From Tenacibaculum ovolyticum DSM 18103 (GTDB lineage Bacteria > Bacteroidota > Bacteroidia > Flavobacteriales > Flavobacteriaceae), in assembly GCF_000430545.1 (NCBI RefSeq), contig NZ_KE387163.1:340439-404438 (forward strand): 64,000 bases of DNA, written 5' to 3'. How positions within the stretch are numbered: position 1 is the first letter of the stretch; the number at the start of each line of letters is the position of its first letter. Under the pieces are notes generated by a model. That model saw only the letters and a list, made by a program, of their open reading frames with translations, did no database searches and had not been told where the DNA came from. Of the stretch, positions 54,215 through 63,833 are shown one piece after another. The translations under genes and the position numbers were made by a program.

Positions 54215-55549
54215 ATGATCGAAAATAGCATTGATGTTTTCAAAGCAATACTAAATGGTGATATTACAAAAATTAAACAAGCGCTCATTAATGGAGAAAA
54301 TGTAAATATAACAAGAGTCATTGATGCCAATCAATCTATGCTTCATTATGCTACGAATGATAAAAATACTGAACTTATTAAATTACTTATTGAGCATAAA
54401 ATTAATATTAACATAAAAGATAAATACGGAACAACCGCACTTCATAAGGCTGCTAAGAAAGGGTTTATCTCTATAGTAAAATTATTAATTGATAATGGAG
54501 CTCTGGTAGACATACAAAACATACAAAAAGCAACTCCTTTCAACGAAGCTATTTATTATAATGAAATTGAATGTGCTGAATTCTTATTGAAAAATGGTGC
54601 TAATATTGATAATAAATACGACTCAAATTATGTTAAAGGAATCACTTCCCTTCTATTTGCTGTTGAAGATAGTTTTGATTATTCAAAAAAATTGGTTGAA
54701 TTCCTTACAGCGAACGGAGCTAAGCCTGATATAAAAGATAGTAAAGATAATTTACTTTTAACAAGTGCAGTTGAACAGAATACATTAACAGATGAACTAG
54801 TTAAAGCTACTTCAAACATAAATATTCAAGATAAAGATGGTAAAACAGTACTTCATCATGCTGCTGCTTCAGATAGTATAAATCCTTTAAAAAAATTAGT
54901 TAAACACGATAGTCTAGACTTTAAAATTTTAGATAAAGATGGTAAAGTTCCATTATACTATTCAATAAATGAAGCTAGAGCTGCTTTCTTTATAAAAAAT
55001 GGTGCTCCTTATAATAAAACTAAAGAATATGATGATTTATTTTGGAGTTTATATGGTGAACAACATATTGATTTAGAAAAGTTAAATAAGTTAATTGACT
55101 CAGGTGAAGAAGAAAAATTTGAAATACCTAAATTAATAAATCAGTTAAAAAAGGCTATAAAAGATTTTGCAAAGAAGCATCAAAATGAAACATTTTATAT
55201 TTTAACTATAGAAGGAGACTCAATATCTTTAAATTCGAAAGAAGCGTTTAAAAAAACGTTAAAAGAATATCAAAACAAATATCCTGAATTTTATAATGAA
55301 AAAGATGCCATTGATAATTTAAAATTCAATACCGGAGATTTTAAGTATCAAGGGTTTTGTTTTCTTCAAGATGGTTTTATTCATCATTATTATGAAGAAC
55401 ATTGTAGCTTATCTAATGAAGATCAAAACACGAGTGATTATAATCTTGCGATGAAAACTTTATTAAAAGAACTACAAGATAAAGATACTCTTAAACCTTT
55501 AAAAGTATCTAACAATTTTAAAGCTATTCAAGTAGCACATACATATTAA
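54215..55549 (+). CDS. Ankyrin-repeat protein with C-terminal DUF4303-like domain
   Basis: A 444-residue cytoplasmic protein. Residues about 1-270 hold seven or so ankyrin repeats (DKYGTTALHKAAKKGFISIV, KLLIDNGALVDIQN, LLKNGANIDNK, DKDGKTVLHHAAA). Residues about 285-440 match the DUF4303 pattern (HQNETFYILTIEGDSISLNS, then a helical half). Ankyrin repeats bind proteins; DUF4303 has no known activity. It heads a run of methyltransferase and 2-oxoglutarate oxygenase genes. Ankyrin Asn/Asp residues are classic targets of such oxygenases, so it could be the substrate or scaffold; that is inference. Confidence 0.85.
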   Translation: MIENSIDVFKAILNGDITKIKQALINGENVNITRVIDANQSMLHYATNDKNTELIKLLIEHKININIKDKYGTTALHKAAKKGFISIVKLLIDNGALVDIQNIQKATPFNEAIYYNEIECAEFLLKNGANIDNKYDSNYVKGITSLLFAVEDSFDYSKKLVEFLTANGAKPDIKDSKDNLLLTSAVEQNTLTDELVKATSNINIQDKDGKTVLHHAAASDSINPLKKLVKHDSLDFKILDKDGKVPLYYSINEARAAFFIKNGAPYNKTKEYDDLFWSLYGEQHIDLEKLNKLIDSGEEEKFEIPKLINQLKKAIKDFAKKHQNETFYILTIEGDSISLNSKEAFKKTLKEYQNKYPEFYNEKDAIDNLKFNTGDFKYQGFCFLQDGFIHHYYEEHCSLSNEDQNTSDYNLAMKTLLKELQDKDTLKPLKVSNNFKAIQVAHTY

Positions 55550-55585
55550 AAAATAGTTTTTCAGAAATAATTAATCTATAATAGC

Positions 55586-56584
55586 ATGAGTAATAAACAA
55601 ATAATTGCTGAAATAAAAGAAATAACACTATCGTTATTAGAACCATCACTTGAACAAGAAAAAATAGAAAAAGGATTAAACGATATTCATCTTCATTTTC
55701 AAAAACTTACAGAAATTACTGGTTTTGATACTAAAATTGAACATTTAGCAGCTATTCCTTCTTCTAAAGGAAAAGCTTTAGGCTTAAATCATGCAGCACA
55801 GTGTTTATTAGATTATAAGAGAACTGTTAAGTTTTTAAATGCTGTTATATTAGCTATTAAAGAAAAACAAAAAGAATGTCCTAATGAAGTTATCCATTTT
55901 TTTTATGCAGGCTGTGGCCCTTATGCTCCTTTTATAACTTTAATAGCACCTCATTTTTCTCCTGAAGAAATACAATTTACTTTATTAGAAATAAATAAAG
56001 CATCACTTGAATCTGCTAAAAAATTAATTCATTCATTAAACTTAACCACATACATTCAAGAATTTCATTTAGCAGATGCGGTAACATTTAAAGTTCCAAA
56101 AGCTACTAAATTTCATATTCTTTTTAGTGAAACCCTTGATGCGTTACTTTATAGAGAAAGTTATGTTCCTATACTTTACAACTTACTTCCTCAATTTAAT
56201 AAAGAGGTTACCTTAATTCCAAAAAATGTACTTATAAACATGAGTTTATCAAATCAACCTGAAACAAATTCAAACTATCAAGAACATAATACAACGACTA
56301 TTTTAAATGTAAGAGAATCAATATCATTACATAAAAAAGAGCAACCTATCCCGTTACAATTACCTGATAAAAAAATAGATTTAAGCTCATTAGATATGAG
56401 TAAATATGATAGTATGATATTAGATACACAAGTTCATGTTTATAATAACATTTGGCTAAACAGAAATGAATCTTCCTTAACACTTCCTCTAAAAATGACT
56501 TTAGAACAACCTTTTAAAAATAAAACTATCCTTTTTACCTACTTTATAGAACCCAACATAGAGTTAAAATGTAAATTAGAATAA
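55586..56584 (+). CDS. PRMT-like SAM-dependent methyltransferase
   Basis: A 332-residue protein. Motif I is FFYAGCGPYAPF (G109, G111), motif II acidic residue in LLEIN, and then FSETLDALLYRES with E182 and E191. The S-E-x8-E-S spacing equals the double-E hairpin of protein arginine methyltransferases, where two glutamates hold the guanidino group. A beta-rich C-terminal half follows, as in PRMTs. I infer a protein methyltransferase, possibly for arginine. It starts 36 bases after the ankyrin gene and ends 4 bases before the AlkB-like gene. Confidence 0.7.
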   Translation: MSNKQIIAEIKEITLSLLEPSLEQEKIEKGLNDIHLHFQKLTEITGFDTKIEHLAAIPSSKGKALGLNHAAQCLLDYKRTVKFLNAVILAIKEKQKECPNEVIHFFYAGCGPYAPFITLIAPHFSPEEIQFTLLEINKASLESAKKLIHSLNLTTYIQEFHLADAVTFKVPKATKFHILFSETLDALLYRESYVPILYNLLPQFNKEVTLIPKNVLINMSLSNQPETNSNYQEHNTTTILNVRESISLHKKEQPIPLQLPDKKIDLSSLDMSKYDSMILDTQVHVYNNIWLNRNESSLTLPLKMTLEQPFKNKTILFTYFIEPNIELKCKLE

Positions 56585-56588
56585 ATAC

Positions 56589-57176
56589 ATGAAACTACCT
56601 TTAGATTGCACAGTTGAATATATTCAAGAATTTTTAACAAAAAATGAAGCTAACACGCTTTATAGTGTACTAATAAATGAATATAAAATACATGAAGAAC
56701 AACTTATTCTTAAAATTAATGGAGAAACATTTGTTACAGATAGTTTTAAAATACTATTTACAACAAAAAAATTAATAGATCTTAATAGTCATCCAGAAAG
56801 TGTACACGGAAAAGCGTTTGAATGGTCAGGCTTTATGGCAAAGTTAAAAAAACGTGTAGAAGATCTTACAAGAAAAAACTTTGATCTTGCTATGTGCTTG
56901 TATTACCCTAATGGAAATTATTTTGCCCCTTATCATTTTGATCAACAAACTTCTGGGTACAAAACTGTTTTACCATCTGTTAGTTTAGGGGAAGTACGTG
57001 AATTTAGTTTCAAAAAAAATGATACTGAAAAAACTTATTCTCTAGATTTAGCTAACGGAAGTTTATTAATTATGAAAGATTATTCACAAGAAAGATACAC
57101 TCATAGCTTACTTAAAAACCCTTCTTATAAAAATGGTAGAATTAATATAACCTTTAGAGAAGCTGATTTTAAATAA
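56589..57176 (+). CDS. AlkB-like Fe(II)/2-oxoglutarate dioxygenase
   Basis: A 195-residue enzyme. Iron ligands H116 and D118 (YHFDQQT) and H172 (YTHSLL) are present, and the end carries R184-x-N-x-T-x-R190, the AlkB-family RxNxTxR signature for 2-oxoglutarate. PSVSLGEVREFSFK and GSLLIMKD also match AlkB proteins. Family members demethylate nucleic acids or proteins. Its 4-base gap to a PRMT-like methyltransferase hints at a write/erase pair or serial modification. Confidence 0.8.
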   Translation: MKLPLDCTVEYIQEFLTKNEANTLYSVLINEYKIHEEQLILKINGETFVTDSFKILFTTKKLIDLNSHPESVHGKAFEWSGFMAKLKKRVEDLTRKNFDLAMCLYYPNGNYFAPYHFDQQTSGYKTVLPSVSLGEVREFSFKKNDTEKTYSLDLANGSLLIMKDYSQERYTHSLLKNPSYKNGRINITFREADFK

Positions 57177-57354
57177 AAAAACTTTTTATAGATTGTAAAT
57201 TCCAATTATGTATAAAATTTTGCTATTTTAGTAGTTAACCAAGCGCTTTTATTGTTTTTATGAAAAATACTATTTCTTACAATTAATTATTTTGTGAAAA
57301 TTATATAAATCACACAAAATTGCTTGAATAACTCTTAAAATTTTAAGATTACTA

Positions 57355-58074
57355 ATGCAAAATCATACAAAATTTCTAAAACTCCCTTTTCAATTTAACA
57401 CAAAAAAATTGATAAGTGATTTATCGCTAATTCTTGATAAAAACTGGGTTTCTCATTTTAACACCGATGGCTATAATGGCGACTGGAAAGCTATTTCTTT
57501 ATATGCTCATAACGGTGAAGAGTCTAATATATTTGCCTTACCTACAGCCACTTCAATAATATCAGAAACCTCAATTCTTAAAAAATGCCACTATTTTAAA
57601 GAGGTTATAAATTCTTTTAAATGCACTATACTAACAGCACGTATTTTACGGCTTAATGTTGGTGCAGAAATTAAACCTCATAGAGATTATGAATTAGGCT
57701 ACGAAGACGGTAATTTCCGTTTACACATACCAATTATTACCAATTCTGGTGTTCAATTTATTTTAGATAATAACGAGTTAACAATGTTACCTGGTGAATG
57801 CTGGTACACCAATGTAAACTACGTGCATTCTGTTAAAAATATAGGAAAAGAAGATCGTATTCATTTAGTAATAGATTTAATTAGAAACGAATGGACAGAT
57901 GAGCTGTTCTTCTCTTTAGCACCTAAAGAAAGTTTTAAAGCTATACCCAAAGAAAATGATTCTCCTGAAACTATTAGACAAATTATTAACGAATTAAAAC
58001 GTAGTGAAGAACCTGCTGCAAAACAATTGATTAATGAACTACAATATAAATTAGATAATCTAAACATTATTTAA
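57355..58074 (+). CDS. Aspartyl/asparaginyl beta-hydroxylase-like oxygenase, copy 1
   Basis: A 239-residue protein of the Asp/Asn hydroxylase domain family. Putative iron ligands are H109 (and D111) in IKPHRDYELGYEDG and H158 in YVHSVKN; R168 in DRIHLVIDL could bind 2-oxoglutarate. A C-terminal helical tail of about 50 residues is added. It lies 178 bases after the AlkB-like gene and 18 before its paralogue. The target is unknown. Confidence 0.82.
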   Translation: MQNHTKFLKLPFQFNTKKLISDLSLILDKNWVSHFNTDGYNGDWKAISLYAHNGEESNIFALPTATSIISETSILKKCHYFKEVINSFKCTILTARILRLNVGAEIKPHRDYELGYEDGNFRLHIPIITNSGVQFILDNNELTMLPGECWYTNVNYVHSVKNIGKEDRIHLVIDLIRNEWTDELFFSLAPKESFKAIPKENDSPETIRQIINELKRSEEPAAKQLINELQYKLDNLNII

Positions 58075-58092
58075 ACGGTAATTATAAAAAAT

Positions 58093-58677
58093 ATGGAGAC
58101 AAAGCAACATTTTAAAGACAGAATACAATTACCTTTTAAGTTTGATGTAGAAAAAATGCTTAAAGAAGCAAATGCTTTTAAACAAGAAAATTACGAGTAC
58201 TATAAAGTTATTTCATTGCGTGCACCTGCACATTTGGTTGACAAATCACTTCCTTTTCCACCTCCAGCAGTTGATTATGCTGATGGTTCATGGACAGATT
58301 GGATGAATACTCCCAATTTAGAAAAATCACCTTATTTAAAAAGTATTGTTAACCAATTTAGTGAATATACTACTGTAAATTTGGTGAGGTTATTATTTTT
58401 AGCTCCAGACTCTGTAGTAAAAGAACATAAAGACCCTACTTTAGCTCTAGAGGAAGAGAAATCGATGATTCGTCTTACTATTCCTATTGATAATAATAAC
58501 GGTGTTGAGTTCTTTTTAAATAATAAATTGGTAGATATGAAAGTGGGAGAATGTTGGTATTTACGTTTGTCTGATTCACATCGTGTTATTAATGAAGGAA
58601 CTACTGATCGTATTAATTTAACGATAGACGTTATACCTAATGATAAAATTATTGAAATGATTAACAATGCTCGTTAA
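58093..58677 (+). CDS. Aspartyl/asparaginyl beta-hydroxylase-like oxygenase, copy 2
   Basis: A 194-residue paralogue of the preceding protein with H112-K-D114 (VVKEHKDPT), RLTIPI, GECWYLRLSDSHRV (H163) and DRINLTIDV. The shared motifs show duplication followed by strong divergence, perhaps to modify two positions or partners, or to form a heterodimer. It lacks the C-terminal tail of copy 1. The next gene starts 26 bases downstream. Confidence 0.8.
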   Translation: METKQHFKDRIQLPFKFDVEKMLKEANAFKQENYEYYKVISLRAPAHLVDKSLPFPPPAVDYADGSWTDWMNTPNLEKSPYLKSIVNQFSEYTTVNLVRLLFLAPDSVVKEHKDPTLALEEEKSMIRLTIPIDNNNGVEFFLNNKLVDMKVGECWYLRLSDSHRVINEGTTDRINLTIDVIPNDKIIEMINNAR

Positions 58678-58703
58678 AAACACGAACATTTATAATTTAA
58701 TAT

Positions 58704-59927
58704 ATGAAAGGAAAAACACCTTCATTAATGTTTTTGCAAAAACATTCTAAAATTGGATTAGCATACTTTCTTATAATTGCTTTTTTAGGGGTGTTGCTTC
58801 GTTTTTTTTCAATAATAGATTTACCTATAAACTATCGTTTTACTGTACACGCACATTCTCATGTTGCTTTGTTAGGTTGGATTTATACCGCCTTAACTAC
58901 ACTTATTTTTAAAATGTATTTAAGTAAAACAAATGTTTCTATTAAATACAAACGATTGTTTTGGGCTACGCAACTTACCATTGTTGGTATGCTAATTAGT
59001 TTTCCTTTTACAGGGTATGCGCTATTTTCTATTGTATTCTCTACGCTTTTTTTAATAGCTTCTTATTTTTTAGCAAATTTGGTTTTTAAATACACTCCAA
59101 TAACTTATAAACAAACAAACTCTTATAAATGTATTCGTATTGCATTGTGGTACATGATTATTTCGAGTATTGGCCCTTGGGCTTTAGGTATTATTATAAA
59201 AACGGTAGGAAATGGTTCTGATTTATATAGAAATGCTATTTATTTTTATCTTCATTTTCAATACAATGGCTGGTTTATTTTAGCATTATTAGGCGTTTTT
59301 CTATATATTTTAGAGCAACAAAAAATTACACTTACGAATAAAACATTTCAATCCTTATTTTGGTTGCTAAATAGTGGGGTTATTTTAACTTTCGGTATTT
59401 CTTTACTTTGGATGAAACCTACTATTATCGTTTTTATTCTTTCTGGTTTGGGAGCTATGTTGCAGCTCGTTGCTTTTTATATTCTATTAAAGGAATTGCA
59501 TTTTTTTAAAGAGCAATTAATTACCATTTTTTCTAAATTTTATTTTCATTTATTAAAAGTTATTGGGTTATTATTTTTCTTAAAATTGGTATTTCAAATA
59601 ATTGGGTCAACTCCCTATTTTGCAAGAGCAATTTCATCAAATGTCGATTTAATTATAGGGTATTTACATTGGACATTTTTAGGAGTAGTTAGTATTGCTC
59701 TTTTACTTTTTTTACATCAATTTAAATTAATAAAACTATCCAAAAAGAGTGTTTTAGTTTATTTAATAGGTTTTATTTTAACTGAACTCTTTATTTTTTA
59801 TAAAGGAATAATTGTTTGGACCAACCTTTCTTTAATTAATAACTATTTTGAATATTTAGTAATTGTAAGTTGTATTCTTTTAATCGGAATTTTTAATCTT
59901 TTTATAAATCAGTTTAAAAGAAAATAA
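58704..59927 (+). CDS. Polytopic membrane protein resembling heme-copper oxidase subunit I
   Basis: A 407-residue protein with about 12 hydrophobic helices. VHAHSHVALLGW in the second helix recalls the first haem-ligand region of oxidase/NO-reductase-type proteins, and GYLHWTFLGVVS provides a later histidine. The six-histidine pattern of a working oxidase is not clear to me. It is followed by an NsrR-like regulator and faces the nos operon, suggesting a link to nitrogen-oxide metabolism. Confidence 0.55.
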   Translation: MKGKTPSLMFLQKHSKIGLAYFLIIAFLGVLLRFFSIIDLPINYRFTVHAHSHVALLGWIYTALTTLIFKMYLSKTNVSIKYKRLFWATQLTIVGMLISFPFTGYALFSIVFSTLFLIASYFLANLVFKYTPITYKQTNSYKCIRIALWYMIISSIGPWALGIIIKTVGNGSDLYRNAIYFYLHFQYNGWFILALLGVFLYILEQQKITLTNKTFQSLFWLLNSGVILTFGISLLWMKPTIIVFILSGLGAMLQLVAFYILLKELHFFKEQLITIFSKFYFHLLKVIGLLFFLKLVFQIIGSTPYFARAISSNVDLIIGYLHWTFLGVVSIALLLFLHQFKLIKLSKKSVLVYLIGFILTELFIFYKGIIVWTNLSLINNYFEYLVIVSCILLIGIFNLFINQFKRK

Positions 59928-59974
59928 TTAGGATTAAAAACATCTTTTTTACTACTTTTATCTAAAAATTATAA

Positions 59975-60421
59975 ATGCTATCTAACGCTTGTAAATATGC
60001 TATTCGGTCGGTACTTTACTTATCAATACACAATACTGAAAATAAAAAAGTTGGGGTTAAAAAAATTGCAGAAGAACTAGAAGTACCTCAACCTTTTTTA
60101 GCTAAATTATTACAACAACTTACTAAAAACAAATTAGTTTCTTCTTCTAAAGGACCAACTGGTGGTTTTTATTTAAACGAAACTAATTTAAAAAATACTG
60201 TTTGGGACATTATAATATGTATAGATGGCTCTACAAAATTTGATAATTGTTTTATGGGCTTATCATCTTGCAGCGACTCCAACCCCTGTCCTGTACACTT
60301 TACTGTTGCTCCTTTTAAGCAAAAGTTAATGGCTGATTTTAAAGACAAAGACATTCAAGAATTTACAGAAAACATCAAATTAAAAGGAAGACATATTTCT
60401 TTAAAAAATTTTGATATTTAA
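59975..60421 (+). CDS. Rrf2-family regulator, NsrR-like with three cysteines
   Basis: A 148-residue Rrf2 winged-helix protein (GVKKIAEELEVPQPFLAKLLQQL recognition region, GPTGGFYL wing). C92, C99 and C105 (C-x6-C-x5-C) match the iron-sulfur ligand pattern of NsrR/IscR. Family knowledge suggests NO or redox sensing. It probably regulates the preceding membrane protein and the convergent nos genes. Confidence 0.88.
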   Translation: MLSNACKYAIRSVLYLSIHNTENKKVGVKKIAEELEVPQPFLAKLLQQLTKNKLVSSSKGPTGGFYLNETNLKNTVWDIIICIDGSTKFDNCFMGLSSCSDSNPCPVHFTVAPFKQKLMADFKDKDIQEFTENIKLKGRHISLKNFDI

Positions 60422-60511
60422 TGAATTATCAAAACTAAAGCTATAAAATAAGCACAATTAACTATTTTCTAAGAAATACACGTTTTTGTTTTTTTTATAA
60501 TATTAAGAGAA

Positions 60512-61294
60512 TTAAAAATCTTTCTTTTTAGATTTATAAATAATCCTCCAAGCAGGAAGAACAGTCCACAATACAAGAACTAATGTAGATAATACCATTC
60601 CAATATTTGTTCCAAAGAACTTTTGAAATACTGCGCCTGTATAGCCTAGTAATGCAGAAATATCTAATTTTAATAGTATTAATATTCGAGATAAGTCAAC
60701 AGGATTAAACATCGTAGCGATTAATGAAAATTTGTCTAATGGATATTCTTGCATCATTACTAAAGAAATTAAAAATAAACCATCATAGATTACAGCCAAA
60801 AACAGCCATAATAAAATAGCATATCCGAAGCCTTTAATTTTATTTTCATTTGATAATGCAATATTAAATGCCAAAGCCACAAAAATAAAAGTCAAAAAAG
60901 CTCCTACGGCTATAAGAGATACAAAGTTAAAAATATCATTAGATTCTAGTAAACCATAAGCTAAAAATGGAATACCTAAACCTATAACTAAACTTAATGA
61001 AAGCGATATAGAAACTCCTAAATATTGCCCCATAAATATTGTAGATCTTTTTAAAGGTTGTGCTAATAATAACTCAGTAAATTCACGCGAATTATAATAG
61101 TACATTACTCCAAAAATTGTTCCGATTAAAGGTGTAAGCACTACAATAACATTCATTAAAGTAATTACTGCTTTTGAAACATCGTTATTTAAAAACAATA
61201 ACACAAAACCGAGTGCTAAATAGAATAAAAAATACACATAACTCCAACTGCTACGCATTAAATCGTAAAAACTATATTTTAATATTTTAAACAT
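60512..61294 (-). CDS. nosY: NosY, ABC permease of nitrous oxide reductase maturation
   Basis: A 260-residue membrane protein with six helices (ABC-2-type permease). It starts within the end of nosF (8-base overlap). NosDFY moves a sulfur species or supports copper loading of NosZ. YYNSREFTELLLAQPLKRS is the cytoplasmic coupling region of this family. Confidence 0.88.
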   Translation of the reverse strand: MFKILKYSFYDLMRSSWSYVYFLFYLALGFVLLFLNNDVSKAVITLMNVIVVLTPLIGTIFGVMYYYNSREFTELLLAQPLKRSTIFMGQYLGVSISLSLSLVIGLGIPFLAYGLLESNDIFNFVSLIAVGAFLTFIFVALAFNIALSNENKIKGFGYAILLWLFLAVIYDGLFLISLVMMQEYPLDKFSLIATMFNPVDLSRILILLKLDISALLGYTGAVFQKFFGTNIGMVLSTLVLVLWTVLPAWRIIYKSKKKDF

Positions 61295-61994
61295 TTTCTT
61301 TAATTAAAATTGCTGCAATAGCATGTTCAAGATCATTTTGTTTGGTTTGCTCTTTAATAGCAGTTAATGTACCTTTAAAATAGATTTTACCATCTAATAA
61401 AAAAACTATCTCATCTGCCATTTCTTCAACAAAACTCATAATATGAGAGGTTATTAAAATGGTTTTACCCTTTTTCTTTTCAGCTAGAATTATTTTTTTT
61501 AAGTTTAATAAAGAGATTGGGTCTAGCCCCGTAGTTGGTTCGTCTAATATGATTAATTCACTATCAAACATAAAAGTTAGTACTAAATTTACTTTTTGTT
61601 TGGTTCCTCCTGATAAATTACCTAATTTTTTATCTAAAAATGGCTGTAAACGAAACAACTCAATCAAATCTTGATCTACTGCTGGTTTAGATCGCAAATT
61701 TTTGACCATTTTTATTAATTCATTTACACTTAAGTTACTAGGGAAATTAGCTATCTGTGGTAAATAATTAATGTTATTTCTGTATTCATGCTTTTTTAAA
61801 ACACTTTTGCCATCAATAACAATATCTCCTTTATTAGGAACTACCATTCCTAAAACACTTTTTATTAAAGTTGTTTTCCCTGAACCATTTGGTCCTAAGA
61901 CTGCAAAAATTCCACCAGATTTAATACTTAAATCTAAACCTTTAAGAACTTCTACTTTTCCAAATTTTTTATATAAACTTCTTATTTCAATCAT
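61287..61994 (-). CDS. nosF: NosF, ABC ATPase of nitrous oxide reductase maturation
   Basis: A 235-residue ATPase: Walker A GPNGSGKTT, signature LSGGTKQKV, Walker B LIILDEPTTGLDP, H-loop TSHIM. Overlaps nosD by 4 bases and nosY by 8, so the three are coupled. Confidence 0.92.
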   Translation of the reverse strand: MIEIRSLYKKFGKVEVLKGLDLSIKSGGIFAVLGPNGSGKTTLIKSVLGMVVPNKGDIVIDGKSVLKKHEYRNNINYLPQIANFPSNLSVNELIKMVKNLRSKPAVDQDLIELFRLQPFLDKKLGNLSGGTKQKVNLVLTFMFDSELIILDEPTTGLDPISLLNLKKIILAEKKKGKTILITSHIMSFVEEMADEIVFLLDGKIYFKGTLTAIKEQTKQNDLEHAIAAILIKENV

Positions 61995-63226
61995 TTAAAT
62001 GGCTTCATTAATGGGTTACTGTCAACCAATTCATCTGGTGTAAATACAGGTGATACTTTTTCTGAGAAGTTAATAATATCAACAAACAAACTTCTCATTA
62101 AAATAATTGTTTCAGGGGTTTTATTAACTATATAAGAAAATAATTTTACGGGTCTGTATGGTATATCTCCAACACCGTTTTTATCTAAATCGTACCCTGT
62201 GTATGAACTCCAGTAATTATTATCAAATTTATTATCGTTTATTTTACTATTGTAAGAAATATCAAATGAGTTATTCAAAAAATTATTATCCTTAAAAATA
62301 TTAGTATAACATGCTCCCGCAATTTTTATTGACCAACCATTACTTATAAAATTATTTTTAAGGTAATTGATTCTTGTAGATCCTTCTACATTTATACCTA
62401 TAGTATTTTCTTTAAAAGTATTATTCTCTATTTCTGCATCATAAATCTCTTTTAATAACAATCCATATGAAGCTGTTCCCCAATTTTTTGTAAATGTATT
62501 TCCTGTCATTTTTATAAACTTAGAAAACATTACGGCAACTCCTGCCCCATTATTTTTAAAAATATTGTTATGGTATTCGTTTTTATTAGAAAACATGAAG
62601 TGTAAACCATAGCGCATGTTATCATGACTATTATTATTTAAAACTTTACTTTCTTTAACAAATTCTAGATAAATACCATCTCTTAAATTATGTGCTTCAT
62701 TGTTTTCAACAAGCATATTCGAACAGTTCCATAAATGAATACCATTTCCAGATGCTGATTGGTCTACAGCTTGACTTGAAACGTGGTTATTAATAATCTT
62801 ACCATTATGAGATTTTTCAATTAAAAACCCAAAAAATACACTTTCCAATCTATTGTTCTTAAATGTAAAATGATTGCTTTTAGAAATATAAACTGCTGCA
62901 TAATCTTTTGTATAACTTTTCCCTGGATTTATAATATTTAATCCAGATACCGAAACACTATCAGATTTTACAACAAGCACATATCCTTTATATTCACCAT
63001 TAATAATAGGCTTACCTTTACCAATTATTTGCAAAGGCTTATCTATTAAAACATTACTTTCTAAATAAGTACCTTTTTGTATAATAATTTTATCGTGGGG
63101 TTTTGCTTTAGCGATGGCATCGGTTAAAGTTTTAACCTTACAAGATGTACACACCTCAATAGTCTGAGAGTAACTATTTAAAGTAAAAATTATGATTCCT
63201 AAAAGTTGAATTATCTTCTTTTGCAT
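61991..63226 (-). CDS. nosD: NosD, periplasmic copper-site maturation protein
   Basis: A 411-residue exported protein (signal peptide about 1-20, ending SYSQ). The body is a right-handed beta-helix with repeated N-N-x-(F/I) CASH-type rungs. The early CTSCKV motif may bind metal. It delivers components for the Cu-Z centre of NosZ. Confidence 0.9.
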   Translation of the reverse strand: MQKKIIQLLGIIIFTLNSYSQTIEVCTSCKVKTLTDAIAKAKPHDKIIIQKGTYLESNVLIDKPLQIIGKGKPIINGEYKGYVLVVKSDSVSVSGLNIINPGKSYTKDYAAVYISKSNHFTFKNNRLESVFFGFLIEKSHNGKIINNHVSSQAVDQSASGNGIHLWNCSNMLVENNEAHNLRDGIYLEFVKESKVLNNNSHDNMRYGLHFMFSNKNEYHNNIFKNNGAGVAVMFSKFIKMTGNTFTKNWGTASYGLLLKEIYDAEIENNTFKENTIGINVEGSTRINYLKNNFISNGWSIKIAGACYTNIFKDNNFLNNSFDISYNSKINDNKFDNNYWSSYTGYDLDKNGVGDIPYRPVKLFSYIVNKTPETIILMRSLFVDIINFSEKVSPVFTPDELVDSNPLMKPFK

Positions 63227-63398
63227 TTTGTTATTTAATATTCAAAAATTAGTATCTTTTTTTAATGGTTATATAAAATATTATTCTTCAGAAACATGTA
63301 TCCTTTTTAAACTATTAAGAGTATTTATACTCCTATTATTAAAAACCTGCCCTAAAAATTAAATTTCAAGACAGATTTATTTAATTTTTAAATATATT

Positions 63399-63833
63399 CT
63401 ATTTCGAAAACCAACTCGTTTTAATTTCTTGCCAGTTAAATATTTTATCAGCATCAACTTTAGTAAATTTTTTAGCTTCTTCTTTTGAAGAAAATGCTGA
63501 TAAATTCGCCCCCATTGGACTTTTTATTGATGGACTAATTAAATATGTAGCTGCTTTTGCATCAATTAATAATGTTGGTTTTAAATAATCTGTAACTAAA
63601 AACAATGCTATTTTATCTATTTTTTTATCGTCTAAGTCATTTAACATACATTCAATAGCATCGTACTTATAAGGTTTTCCTTTTTTAGTAACTATTTGTG
63701 CTGCATGTGCTTTCTCTACAATATTCATCTTACAAAAAGAACAAGCGTCTTTGCCGTATTCAATCTTTGATGGCGCTATTGAACAAGCGAAAATTAGATT
63801 CAACATCAATAAAAATACGATTCCTTTTCTCAT
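63399..63833 (-). CDS. nosL: NosL, copper-chaperone lipoprotein
   Basis: A 144-residue lipoprotein (lipobox IFAC, C17). The copper-binding motif CSFCKM follows closely, as in NosL, which carries Cu(I) to apo-NosZ. A gap of 172 bases separates it from nosD. Its start overlaps the preceding gene by 4 bases. Confidence 0.92.
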   Translation of the reverse strand: MRKGIVFLLMLNLIFACSIAPSKIEYGKDACSFCKMNIVEKAHAAQIVTKKGKPYKYDAIECMLNDLDDKKIDKIALFLVTDYLKPTLLIDAKAATYLISPSIKSPMGANLSAFSSKEEAKKFTKVDADKIFNWQEIKTSWFSK

